NCBI GenBank assembly: GCA_034440635.1
Contig: JAOTON010001682.1
Coordinates: forward strand, 1-64,000
Reading direction: 5' to 3'
DNA: 64,000 nt
Origin: Lepas anatifera
Taxonomy: Eukaryota; Arthropoda; Thecostraca; Lepadidae
A program made the translations under genes and the position numbers. Of the stretch, positions 1 through 11,239 are shown one piece after another (position 1 is the first letter of the stretch; every line of letters starts with the position of its first letter). The notes below the pieces were generated by a model. The model did no database searches. It had not been told where the DNA came from and worked only from the letters and a program-made list of their open reading frames with translations.

Positions 1-3000
1 AATTTACAGCAAATTCACCAAACATGTATTTAGTAAGCAGTTGTTTATTGAGGGTTTTATTTAGTTTTTGGGGTGTGGGTATTCCGCTTGTGGTGCGTGC
101 AGGGGGATCCTCCGCTTCAAGGAAGTTATTCTAATTTTTCTTGAAAAAAAAATAATGGGTTCAGGCGATCCGGAAAAAATTCACTGCGAAGCGGTGGAAG
201 TTTGCGAGCAAGGTGAGCAGTGCTGAGTCTTCAGGCGGGCGCGGCGAAGCCACGGCCGACGAAGGCGATACTTGCCCCGCAGTGTAGGGGCGCCGTTTTT
301 TTGCACTGTATCGGGTCTCCAATGCATAGGTGCTGACAAATGAAGACCCATATTTTGAATAATTTTTGAAGTTTTATTACGCATGTATCGTGCCAACCAT
401 TGTTTATTGAGGGTGTTTTTGAGTTTGGGGGGTGGGTCATCCGCTTGCAGCGGGTGCAGGGGATCCTCCGCTGGAAAGAAATTATTGAGTATTTTAATGT
501 TTTAAAATATTTTACGCCAGATTTGTCACACATGTATCGAGCAAACCGTTGTTTATTGAGTGTTTTATTTAGTTTTTGGGGTGTGAGTAGTCCGCCCGCG
601 GTGCGTGCAGGGGGGTCCTCCGCTTCAAGGAAATTATTCAATTTTTCCTGAAAAAAGATGTGTTTAGGCGATCCGGAGACAATCCACCGCGAAGCGGTGG
701 AAGTCGTCGAGCAAGGCGAGCAGACCTGATATCTGAGAAGGGCACGGCGAAGCCGCGGTTGACGAAAAGGAAATATTTCCCCGCAGGGTAGGGGCGCCGT
801 TTTTTTGCACTGTATCGGGTCTGCAATGTTAAAGGTGTTGGCAAATGGAGAGACATAGTTTAAATTATTTTCGGAAATGTTATTAAGCATGTATCGAGCC
901 AACCGTTGTTCATTGAGGGTGTTTTGAGTTTTAGGGGTGTGGGTCGTCCGCTTGTGGCGCGTGCAGTGGGATGCTCCGCTGGAAGGAAATTATGGGGTAT
1001 CTTTTAGCTGTGTGGCACAGCCGCCAGGTTTCTTTTGTCTGTTTGTGACTTTGTGCTGGTGTGCTCCGATGAACATGGTGTAAACAGGTGTTGGCCCCCT
1101 GGCTGGGCACGTGATCCCTCTTGGGCTACCCCTTGATGGAAAAACCTAAATCTGTACCCGTTATTAGGTCCCAGAAGTGTGCCGGTAACCCTTCGGGACA
1201 AAAAGCGTATGCAGGCGTGTTGACAGAAACTTTGGACAGTTATCGAGGGTATTTTTAGTTTTTTGGTTTTGATTGTGCACCCTTGGCGCCTGCAAGGTGA
1301 TCCTCCGCTTGAAGGAAATTATTAAGTATTTAAATTAATTTACCTCAGATTCAGTAAACATGTATCGGGCAAACCGTTGTTTATCGAGGGTGTTTTTGAA
1401 TTTTGGGGGTGTGGATTGTCCACCCGTGGTGCGTGCAGGGTGGTACTCCGCTGGGAAATATTCGGTGTCTTTTAGCGGTGTGGCACAGCAATGCTCGGCT
1501 CGGCTGTACAGGATCCCTGATTTCAAGGTGCTGGCAAATATTATTGAATCTACGGTAGTTTTATCACACATGTATCGACGATAGTGCTATTTATAGAGGA
1601 TATTTTTAGTTTTTGTTGGTGTGGGTCGTCCGCCCGCGGCGCGAGCAGGGGAATCCTTCGCTGGAAGATAATCATTGAGTATTTTAACGCCAGGCCGGCC
1701 GTCAACGAATAAACAAACCGGAGACAATCCACCGCGAAGCGGTGGAAGTCTGCCAGCAAGGCGAGCAGACTTGGGCCATGAGAAGGGCACGGCGAAGCCG
1801 CGGCCAACCAATTCGATACTTGCCCCGCAGAGTAGGGGCGCGGTTTTTTTGCACTGTATCGGGTCTCCAATGTTAGGGTGCTAACAAATGGAGAGACGTA
1901 TTTCATATTATTTTGGGCAGCTTTATTAAGCATGTATCGAGCCAATCATTGTTTGTTAAGGGTGTTTTGGAGTTTTTGGGGGCGTGGGTCATCCGCCCGT
2001 GGCGCATGCAGGGGATCCTCCGCTATAAGGAAATTATCTGGTATGTTGTAGCTGTGTGGCACAGCCGCCGGGTTTCTTTTAGCTGTGTGTAATTTAGTGC
2101 TTCCGTGTTCCCGTCAGCAAACGGTACACAGATGATGGCCTCTGGCGGGGCACGTGACCCCTTGTAGATTACCTCTTGATCGAAAAAGCTGTATTATGAA
2201 CCCGTTATTGGGTCTCAGAGGTGTACTGGTGATTTTTTGGTCAAATGCGTTTGCAGGCGTGTTGGTAGAAACATTAAAAATTTGATGGGTGGTATTTAAA
2301 ATGCTGGCATCATTTAGGGGGGCGGGGGTCTCCCATTAAGAAGAAGAAAAAACTTCTACTTTTGCGTGTAAATCCTCTGATATAATTTAGTCAATTCGTG
2401 GCAATTTTTTTAATATATTAAACAAAGTGTTGTTTATTGAGAGTGTTTTTTGTTTTAGGGGTGCGTTACTCGTCTGGTGCTGTCGTGTTCCCAAGAGCAT
2501 AGGGTACACAGACGATGGCCTCCTGGCGGGGTCAGGTGACCCCTTGCGGGTTACCCTTTGATTGAAATATTTGTATGTACCCGTTGTTGGGTCTCAGAGG
2601 TGTACTGGTGACTTTTTTTAATCAAATGCGTTTGCGGGAGTGTTGACAGAAACATTGAACAATTGATATGTGTTATTTATATTTTTTGCAATGTTTAGGG
2701 ATCACTTATTAATAAAAACCACAAACTCTAATTTTGCTAAAAAAAATACTGGATTCAGGTGATGCAAAGACAAACCACCGCGAAGCGGTTGAACTGTCCA
2801 GCGCCTGCCCGGACACCTTATCTAAGCTACCCTCTGGGAGCTAAAACAACTCTTCCTACCAAAGCTAAAGTGCACTGAACTTCACAGTATGGGTACAGGA
2901 TATGAATTGCGGCACAGTTTCACCGCAGGAAACGCATTGCAGTACAGTTTCGCTGCAAGAAACGCATTTCGGAGCAGCATGCCTGTGGTTGAAGACAGAG

Positions 3001-3469
3001 AAAAGGAATTAAAAAGAAAGGTGGACCGAGCGACTTATTGGTTTACGCGACCCAGTGAACTTAAAAGCTATTCCCAGAAATTAAAGTTTGCCCCCTCCCC
3101 CTTTAAAAATTATAAGTTTCCCTGAATGGGCTTCGGCGACCCAGAGACAAGCCAACGCGATATTAGTAAACAGTGAGAGTGTAGTACCAGCAGCCCATGC
3201 CCAAATTAACAAGGGTATGGGCTTCAAATTAACCGAAACCGAAGGCACAATCGCCACGTCAACTCGCGCTTGCCGGGAACTTTTGCTGGAATGCTGGAAA
3301 GGCTGCTGAAGGGCAGGCAAAGCAAACCACAAGAGGGGAGGGAGTGTACCAAGCAGCGCACGGATGGGACGCCTAGGGGAAGGAAGGAACCCAGCAGTGC
3401 CGGGCTAGGGAATGGAGGAACCCGGCAGCGCCAGGCCGGCCTTCTAGAGAAGGAATAAACAATCCGGAG

Positions 3470-3590
3470 ACAAACCACCGCGAAGCGGTGGAAGTCTGCG
3501 AGCAAAGCCAGCAGACCCGAGTCCTGAGGAGTGCACGGCGGAGCTGCGGCCGAAGCAGGCGATACTTGCCCCGCAGGGTAGGGCACGTTA
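3470..3590 (+). repeat. H module: GC-rich hairpin cluster with GCGAAGC core (representative of about 20 copies)
   Basis: CCACCGCGAAGCGGTGG forms a 7-bp stem with a GAA triloop. Next comes GTCTGC...GCAGAC around GAGCAAGGCGA. In most copies a second triloop hairpin, GCGGCGAAGCCGC, and a GCCCC...GGGGC arm follow. Copies begin near 190, 690, 1730, 2780, 3477, 4321, 7541, 9606, 11474, 11696, 13450, 14977, 15823, 37960, 38379, 39238, 39748, 40802, 42330, 42665 and 43386. Many end in a T-run and GCACTGTATCGGGTCTCCAA. No protein function is implied, although the module is open in several frames. Confidence 0.85.
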
Positions 3591-3807
3591 GGCCGGCCCG
3601 CTAAATCGAGACCTGGTTAGGGCAGCATAGTGAAGGCACCCTGGTGCGCCCACGCAATTGCGTCGGGCTCAAAATTTAGGTCTGGCTTTGAGAGCCCATT
3701 ACTCGAAAACTTATCGACCGATTTCCAAAGTTTCTTCACGAATCAACGCCTTTTTCAATATCTTCTACGTTCACCTTCTATATCTCGTGACGCGCCCAGA
3801 GGGTCAA

Positions 3808-3834
3808 TCTCGCAGCGCGAGACGTGCCGTCTAG
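3808..3834 (+). other. Helitron 3' terminus of unit A (hairpin + CTAG)
   Basis: TCTCGC-AGC-GCGAGA forms a 6-bp stem with a 3-base loop (3808-3822). It is followed by 8 bases and CTAG (3831-3834). This matches the known Helitron end, a short hairpin about 10 bases before CTRR, which serves as the termination signal of rolling-circle transposition. The next base starts unit B. Confidence 0.85.
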
Positions 3835-4030
3835 TCTTATATATAATTTATAAAATGTCTGTCCGCCGTATGTCATAGCACCTTTTGACAAGTGTGGCCG
3901 AAACGGTTACAGGTAGGGGCTTGAAATTTTGCAAGAGGTTCCGGTCATGCGGTCCCATCATCGTATTAGATTTTGGCAGTGGTGGGGTGGGTGGGGTGGG
4001 CGTGGCACGCGCCAGAGTGCACCCATGTCG
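3835..4030 (+). other. Conserved Helitron 5'-terminal region (four copies)
   Basis: The first ~190 bases of the family begin TC and then an AT-rich tract, followed by a conserved segment with GTCCGCCGTATG and a GGGGTGGGTGGGGTGGG stretch. Copies start at 3835, 7046, 15337 and 38737. A TC dinucleotide start is the Helitron hallmark. Three of the four are preceded directly by CTAG of another unit; the copy at 7046 is preceded by T. The copy at 38737 has a 7-8 base insertion about 25 bases in. Confidence 0.75.
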
Positions 4031-7003
4031 CTTCAAAAATTGGCCTCAAATCGTCGAGCTCTTGAATTTTGCAACTTTTGGGCACGTGCTCGGCTGTACT
4101 GGATCCCTGATTTCAAGATGCTGGTGAATATTTCACAATTAAATTACGGCAGTTTAATCACACATGTATCGACGATAGTGCTATTTATAGAGGGTATTTT
4201 TTTTAATTTTGGGGGTGTGGGTGGGCCGCCCGCAGTGCGTGCAGGGGGATCCTCCGCTTCACGGAAGTTATTCTAATTTTTCGTGAAAAAAATAATGGGT
4301 TCAGGCGATCCGGAGACAATCCACCGCTAAGCGGTGGAAGTGTGCGAGCAAGGCGAGCAGTCCTGATTCCTGAGGCGGCCGCGGCTAGGCGATACTTGCT
4401 CCGCAGGGTAGGGGCGTCTTTTTTGCACTGTATCGGGTCTCCAATGCTTAGGTGCTGACCAATGGAGACCCATATTTTGAATTGTTTTCGGAAGTTTTAT
4501 TTAGCATGTATCGAGCCAACTGTTGTTAATTGAGGGTGTTTTTTAGTTTTTTTGGGGGTGGGGGTCGTCGGCTTGCGGCGCGTGCAGGGGGATATTCCGA
4601 TAGAAGGAAATTATTGAGTATCTTAATATTTTAGGTTAATTTACGGCAGTTTCATCAAACATGTAGGGCGCAAACCGTTGTTCATTGAGGGTGGTTTTGA
4701 GTTTTAGGGGTGTGGGTCGTTCGCTTGCGGCGTGTGCAAAGGGATCCTCCGCTAGAAGGAAATTATGGAGTATATTTTAGCTGTGTGGCACAGCTGTCGG
4801 TTTTTTTAGCTGTTTGTGACTCGCTGTTGACGTGACATAGGCGGATCCAGGATGGCTGATCGGGGGCATCTTTTGGGGGTGTGCTACTTTTGTTTTTTAT
4901 AGAGAGCATTTTTTTAGTTCTGGGGGTGTGGGTGGTCCGCCCGAGGGAGGTGCAGGGGGATCCCCGCCTGAAGATAATTGTTCAGTATTCTAATATCTTA
5001 AATTAATTTACGGCAGATTCAATTCACATGAACCCATCTCAGTTTAGCAAAAATGACATGACATGCTATACACCAATCACCATATAGTGACTACCTGAAC
5101 CCCATTGCTTCCATGAGGGTCCTCCGTCACGGAGAACCTGAAGTTAAACGTTCAAAGCTTCAGAGTAGATCACCGTTTCTTCAGCGCAGGTTGGAGGTCA
5201 AAACCCTTCGGTTATTTATTTAAGGTTTGTGCGTGAGGTGGGGGGGGTTGTTTGCCCGATGCGCGTGCAGGAGGCGGGTAGGTTCGGCCCTTAAAAAGGT
5301 AAGGCTCAGTTATGTCAGGACAGCTTTTCCAATAAAAACGGAGGGCACCATCGGCACGCCAACTCATGGTTACGGGGAGTGTTTGCGGCATTGATGGGAC
5401 GGCTGCTGAAGAGCAGCATCCATGGCGCGTGCAGGACCAGGGGAGGGAGTCTTCCACTAGATTAACATGGAAGTTCCCGGGCATCTTTTCGCTCTTTGAT
5501 GCAACCATCGGGAATGATTAATGTGTGTGATTTGGTTTTGACAGTGTACCCATATGGTTAGGAAACTCAGATGTACAGCAATTGCCAAAATACTCTTGCG
5601 ATGTCACGTGACCCAATGATGGTTACCCCTTGCTGGGAAAACATTGAACGCTACACTTTATTGGGTCTTAAATGTGCACCGGTGACATTTAGGGGCAAAA
5701 CGCGAAAGCAGAGGTGTTGAAAAAAGCATTAAACATATGATGCGTGGTTATTCAGAATCTTGACGTCATCGCGGGATACTCCTTTAAAAAAAAACCGATC
5801 TACCTTTAAGCTGAAGGGATGGGGTGCAAACTCCATGGGTTCGAATGCAGAGCAGTGTTTTGAGTAGGAAATGGGTGGTTCTTTGGAATATTTGCAGCAT
5901 CTGGGGTCCATAATTGGAACTAAATGTTTCACTGAATGAAAATTTTCGACCATGTTATATTTTTGTGGTACTACGATCGTATACATTTTAGCTGTGTGTG
6001 ACTCAATGTTAACGAAGTTGTTGAGACCACGGCAGAACTGAACAAAACTATGCCAGCCGTAACACCTTCCTCACATGGTGTTACGCTCTGGTAGGTAAAA
6101 CTGATGCCTACCAAAGCTTAAGTACAGTGGCACAGTATAAATACAGGATATGCATTGCGGTACAGTTTAATTTCAGGAAACGCATTGCGGTACAGTATAA
6201 CTTTAGCTAATTGCGTAGGTAAGGTATATGGAAGTAGACAGAAGCCAAAAGCTCGAGAGATTAAATAAAGTTAATCAGAACGCATAAATCCGCTAATAAA
6301 AATTGAATTATTACTAGGTTTACTACTACTTTAATCATCCACGAGATCAAACCACATATTGGTTAGCTAGGGTTACAACATCCTGCCCCCAACGGCAAAA
6401 ATATTGGCCCAGTTCACCCGCCAGCTGACTACTGCGAGAGCATACGCTGTGGGTGCTCGGGTATTTCAATTAGAAAATGTATTCTGTGTGTGTTGAAAAA
6501 ATATCAGTGTACGGCCCCTGACCTGCATAGAGACCACAATACTGCTGGTGCATCAGTCATAACCCGCACGTGCGGCCGCCAACTGCTGCTGCTTTTGATT
6601 ATGTGAAGGACGGTAAAATACTCCACATTATTTTTGGTTGCCATCGATTATTTCCTTACGAGGAGGATAGCCACGCTAACAATTACGTTTCCAAGATACC
6701 GAAGGCACGAGAACAAACAAGTGAAAAATATTAGCTGTTGGAGATTGAATCTGTCTGTTTTGCTTCTGAAGGTAAAGGTTTGGCAGTGTATTTGATTTCT
6801 GTGGCATAAAGTGGCAATCTATTTCATAAAAATTACTATTATGAATCAAATTTTTGAATTATGAATGTATTATTATGCAAACGCATGATACCCGCTCAAA
6901 CGTTATATCTTTTTATGTCACACATGATTCGTTAAATCATGTATCAAGTTGTGCTCAAGGCCTGTTATGAATGCACAAGGATGGGTAATGTGAGTGAAAA
7001 GGT
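3835..7003 (+). mobile_element. Helitron unit B, 3'-truncated copy of the 5' part of unit D
   Basis: It begins with the conserved 5' terminus (TCTTATATATAATTTATAAA) immediately after CTAG of unit A. It is nearly identical to 15337-18503; I count about eight single-base or homopolymer differences over ~3.17 kb. The similarity stops abruptly near 7003, and no terminal hairpin or CTAG follows. The body holds S repeats (4130-4260, 4480-4760), an H module (4321, with a GCTAAGC variant), an M-like module (5520-5760), ~30-bp repeats (6130-6215) and AT-rich sequence. No credible gene is visible. Confidence 0.75.
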
Positions 7004-7045
7004 GAGTGTGAAATTTCACAAGAATGTGAGTGTGAGTGAATAAAT
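7004..7045. other. Short spacer between units B and C
   Basis: 42 bases rich in GTGAGTGTG lie between the truncation of B and the start of C. They have no counterpart after the equivalent point in D (18504 onward). They may be the local remains of the event that truncated B. The base before C's TC is T, not the A expected for insertion into AT. Confidence 0.5.
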
Positions 7046-7736
7046 TCTTATATATAATTTATAAAATGTCTGTCCGCCGTATGTCATAGCACCTTTTGAC
7101 AAGTGTGGCCGAAACGGTTATAGGTAGGGGCTTGAAATTTTCCACGAGGGTCCGGTCATGCGGTCCCATCATCGTATTAGATTTTGGCAGTGGTGGGGTA
7201 AGTGGGGTGGGCGTGGCACGCGCTAGAGTGCACCCATGTCGCTTCAAAAATTGGCCTCAAATCGTCGAGCTCTTGAATTTTGCAACTTTTTGCACGTGCT
7301 CGGCTGTACTGGATCCCTGATTTCAAGGTGCTGGTGAATATTTCCCAATTAAATTACGGCAGTTTTATCAAACATGTATTGACAATAGTGTTATTTATTG
7401 AGGGTGTTTTTAGTTTTTTTTTGGAGATGGGTCGTCCGCCCGCGGTGCGTGCAGGGGGATCCTCCGCTGGAAGATAATTTTTGAATATTTTAACGCCAGG
7501 CCGGCCGTCAAGGGAAGGAATAAACAAACCGGAGACAAGCCACCGCGAAGCGGTGGCAGTCTGCGAGCAAGGCGAGCAGACTTGGGTCCTGAGAAGGGCG
7601 CGGCGAAGCCGCGGCCGACCAAGGCGATACTTGCCCCGTAGGGCAGGGGCGCCGATTTTTTGCACTGTATCGGGTCTCCAATGTTAAAGTGCTGGCAAAT
7701 GGAGAGACATATTTTAAAATATTTTCGGCAGCTTAA

Positions 7737-8660
7737 GCATGTATCGAGCCAACCATTGTATATTGAGGGTGGTTTGTAGTTATTGGGGGGGGTGTGGGTC
7801 GTCCGCTTGGGGCGGGTGCAGGGGGTCCTCCGCTAGATAAAAGTATTGAGTATTTTGATATTTTAGGTTAATTTACGGGAGTTTCATTAAACATGTAGGG
7901 AGCAAACTGTTGTTCATTGAGGGTGTTTTTTTTTTTAGTTTTTGGTGGGGTGGGTCGTCCGCCCATGGCGCGTGTAGGGGGATCTTCCGCTAGAAGGAAA
8001 TTTTTGAGTATTTTAATGTTCTAGGTTTATTTACGGCAGTCTCATCAAACATGTAGTTGGCAAGCCGATGTTCATTATGGGTGTTTTTGAATGTTTTCGG
8101 GGTGTGGGTCGTCCGCTTGCGGCGCATGCAGTGGGATCCTCCGATAGAAGGAAAGTATTGAGTATTTTGATATTTTAGGTTTATTTACGGCAGTTTCATA
8201 AAACATGTAGGGAGCAAACTGTTGTTCATTGAGGGTGTTTTTGAGTTTTGGGGGGTGTAGGTCGGCTGCTTGGGGCGCGTGCAGGGGTTCCTCCGCTAGA
8301 AAAAAGTATTGAGTATTTCAATATTATAGGTTAATTTACGGCAGTTTCATCAAACATGTAAGGAGCAAACTGTCGTTCATTAAGGGTGTTTTTTAGTTTT
8401 GGTGGTTGTAGGTCGGCCGCTTGGGGCGCATGCAGGGGATTCTCCGCTAGAAAAAAATTATTGAGTATTTCAATATTTTAGGTTAATTTACGGCAGTTTC
8501 ATCAAACATGTAGGGAGCAAATCGTTGTTCTTTGAGGGCGTTTTTGTGTTTCTGGGGGTGTGGATCGTCCGCCCGTGGTGCATGCAGCGGCAACCGCGGC
8601 TATAAGGAAAATATCGGGTATCTTATAGCTGTGCGGCCCAGCCGTTGGGTTTATTTTAGC
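7737..8660 (+). repeat. Array of ~152-bp S satellite units (best-preserved run)
   Basis: The marker ACATGTAG recurs at 7891, 8049, 8203, 8354 and 8506, giving spacings of 158, 154, 151 and 152 bases. Each unit contains a TTGTTCATTGAGGGTG box, a GGGGGTGTGGGTCGTCCGCC box, GCGTGCAGGGGGATCCTCCG, and an AT-rich tail with TTACGGCAG. Diverged units of the same kind occur throughout units A, B, C and E and in the 5' half of D (20515-20790, 23180-23300), which ties all units into one family. Confidence 0.85.
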
Positions 8661-8889
8661 TGTGTGGGATTTGGTAGTGACATGTACCCATGGGCCATCT
8701 TTTGGGCACGTGCTCGGCTGTGCTGGATCCCTGGTTTCAAGGTGCTGGTGAATATTTCCTAATTAAATTACGGCAGTTTTGTGGCAGGGTGAGGGGATTT
8801 CCTCAGGCAGGGTGAGGCAGGCTGTTTTTAAATTTTTGGGGGTGTGGGTCGTCCGTCTTTAACGCGTGCAAGGGGATACTCTGCTAGAA

Positions 8890-9370
8890 GGAAATTATTG
8901 AGTATTCTAATGCTTTACATTAGTTTACGGCAGATTCATCAAACATGTATCGAGGAAACCGTTGTTTATTGAACTGGTTTTTAGTCTTTGGGGGTGTGAG
9001 TTGTCCGCCCGTAGGGCGTGCTGGGTCATCCTCCGCTTTGAGGAAATTTTTGAATATCTTAATGCTTTACATTAGTTTACGGCAGATTCATCAAACAAGT
9101 ATCGAGGAAACCGTTGTTCATTGAACGGGTTTTTGAGTTTGGGGGGGGTGAGTCGTCCGCCCGTAGGGCCTGCAGGGTCATCCACCGCTATCAGAAAATT
9201 TTTGAATTTTTTAATGTTTTCCGCTAATTTACGGCAGTTTCATCAGACATGTAGCAAGAAAACCGTTCTTCATTGTGGATGTTTTTGAGTTTTTGGGGGT
9301 GTGGGCCGTCCGCCCGTAGCGCCTGCAGGGGAATCCTCCACTAGAAGGAAATTATCGAGCATCTTTTATC
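8890..9370 (+). repeat. S satellite variant run (~152-bp spacing)
   Basis: ACATGTAT, ACAAGTAT and ACATGTAG markers at 8943, 9095 and 9247 are exactly 152 bases apart. This subfamily carries CGAGGAAACCGTTG and CGTAGGGC variants. The counterpart in the right duplicate is about 12860-13200. Confidence 0.75.
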
Positions 9371-10119
9371 TGTGTGGCACAGCCGTCAGGTTATTTGCGG
9401 TACAGTTTCACTGGAGGAAACGCATTTCGGTACAGCATGCATATATTTAAGTGCAGAGCAAAGGAATTAAACGGAAAGGTGGGCCGAGGTTCTTATTGGG
9501 TTACGTGACCCAGTGAACTTGAAGGCTATTCGCAGAACTTAAAGGTTCCCATATTTACAAACATATAACTTTCCCTGAATGGTCTTCGGTGACCCAAAGA
9601 CAAGCCACCGCGAAGCAGTGGAAGTCTGCGAGCAAGGCGAGCAGTCCTGAGGCTGGAGGCAGTCGCGGCGAAGCCGCGGCCGACGAAGGCGATACTTGCT
9701 CCGCAGGGTAGGGGCGCCTTTTTTGCACTGTATCGGGTCTCCAATGCTTAGGTGCTGACCAATGGAGACCCATATTTTGAATTAGTTTCGGACATTTTTT
9801 TGGCATGTATCGAGCCGACTGGTGTTAATGGAGGGTGTTGTTTAGTTTTTTGGGGGTGGGGGACGTCCGCTCCCGGCGCGTGCAGGGGGATATTCCGATA
9901 GAAGGAAATTATTGAGTATTTTAATATTTTAGGTTAATTTACGGCAGTTTTATCAAACATGTAGGGCGCAAACCGTTGTTCATTGAGGGTGGTTTTGAGT
10001 TTTAGGGGTGTGGGTCGTCCGCTTGCGGCGCGTGCAGTGGGATCCTCCGCTGGAAAGAAATTATGGGGTATCTTTTAGCTGTGTGCCACAGCCGTCGGGT
10101 TTCTTTTAGCTGTGTGTGA

Positions 10120-10310
10120 TTTTGTGCTGGCGTGCTCTGATGAGCATAGTGTAAACAGGTGTTGGCCCCCTGGCTGGGCACGTGACCCCTTGCGGGCTCC
10201 CCCTTGATGGAAAAAACATTCTGTACCCATTATTAGGTCTCAGAAGTGTACCGGTAGTTCTTTGGGAGAAAGGCGTATGTAGGCGTGTTGACAGAAACTT
10301 TGGACAGTTA
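10120..10310 (+). repeat. M module (~210 bp), representative of about 16 copies
   Basis: The landmarks in order are TGTGTGATTTGGTGCTGGCG, a GTACACAGATGATGGCC-like box, GCACGTGACCCCTTGCGGG, ACCCGTTATTGGGTCTCAGA, and GGCGTGTTGACAGAAAC followed by AAACAGTTGAT. Further copies lie at about 1045, 2085, 2470, 5520, 10600, 13960, 14440, 14665, 17025, 23300, 40100, 41305, 41690, 42020 and 43080. It is found only inside the Helitron units. I see no coding potential and no known family. Confidence 0.75.
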
Positions 10311-11239
10311 TTGAGAGTGTTTTTGGGGTTTTGGGGGTGTGGATCCTGCGCCCTTGGCGCATGCAGGGGGATCCTCCGCTAGAAGGAAATTATTAAGTAT
10401 TTCAATGTTTTAATTAATTTACGGCACATTCAGCAAACATGTATCGAGGAAAAGTTGTTCATTGAAGGTGTTTTTTAGTTTTTGGGGGTGTGGGTCGTCC
10501 GTCCGTGGCGCGTGCAGGGTGGTCCTCCGCTAGAAGGAAATTATCGGGTATCATTCAGACATTTGATCTTTGGCACAGCCGTGGCGTTTCTTTTACCTGT
10601 GTGCGGTTTGGTGCTGGCGTGTTCCCATGAGTATACTGTAAAAAGATGAAGGCCTCCTGATGGGGTTACGTGACGCCTTGCAGGCTACCCCTTGATGGAA
10701 AAACATTAACCTGTACCCGTTATTGGGTCTCAGAGGTGTACTGGCGTGTTATATGGGCCAGATGGATTTGCAACCGTGTTGACAGAAACATAAACAGTTG
10801 ATAATTTTTTTAGTTTTTGGGGGTGTTGGTCGTCTGTCCGTTGCGCGTGCAGGGGGCTGGTCCTCCGCTAGAAGAAAATTATCGGGTTTCTTTTAGCTGT
10901 GTGGCACATATGTGTCCGTGCGACGCAGGCCGGCTTGCTCAATCGAGACGTGGTTAGGTAAGGTTGGATTTTGTTAGGAAAAGTTATCTAATCGATGGAA
11001 TGCACAATAGGCACGCCAATTCGTGGTTTCCGGAAGCGTTTGCAGGTTCATTGGAACGGCTGCCGAAGGGTAGTCAAAGCAAATCACAAGAGGGGAGGGA
11101 AGATACCAAGCAGCGCACAGATGGGACGCCTTGGGAATGGAGGAACCTAGCGCCGGCGGGCAAGGGAAAGGAGGCACCCGGCAGCTTCAGTCCAGCGTCA
11201 TGAATCGAGACATGGTTAGGTAAGTGCTCGCATGGTTGG

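Larger units (their letters stand above)
1..3834 (+). mobile_element. Helitron unit A, non-autonomous, 5' end outside the window
   Basis: The segment ends in a canonical Helitron 3' terminus (hairpin plus CTAG at 3831-3834) followed directly by the next unit's TC start. The body has no credible coding region. It alternates ~152-bp S repeats (about 360-1020, 1230-1600, 1930-2040), H hairpin modules (near 190, 690, 1730, 2780, 3477) and M modules (about 1045-1245, 2085-2290, 2470-2690). Positions 1 to about 3150 are collinear with unit E (about 39110-42650), while its last ~700 bases resemble the 3' end of unit D more closely. It is therefore a mosaic of family members. The true 5' end must lie to the left. 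Confidence 0.75.
7290..10805 (+). repeat. Left copy of a ~3.4-kb direct duplication inside unit C
   Basis: The order of S units, the segment with CAGGGTGAGG near 8790, the ~30-bp tract near 9400, the H module near 9606 and the M modules near 10130 and 10600 recurs at 11240-14650. The offset runs from about 4.0-4.16 kb on the left to about 3.85 kb on the right, so indels have accumulated. I judge identity to be roughly 90% or more over long stretches. Confidence 0.7.

Noticed and set aside
3835..7003. Simple assembly duplication of B and D
   Set aside because: The copies differ at several sites, have different flanks on both sides, and the left break falls exactly on the Helitron terminus. 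Read depth would still be a useful test.
7737..9370. CRISPR-like array
   Set aside because: The ~152-bp units repeat over their full length with no unique spacers, the host is eukaryotic and no cas genes are present.
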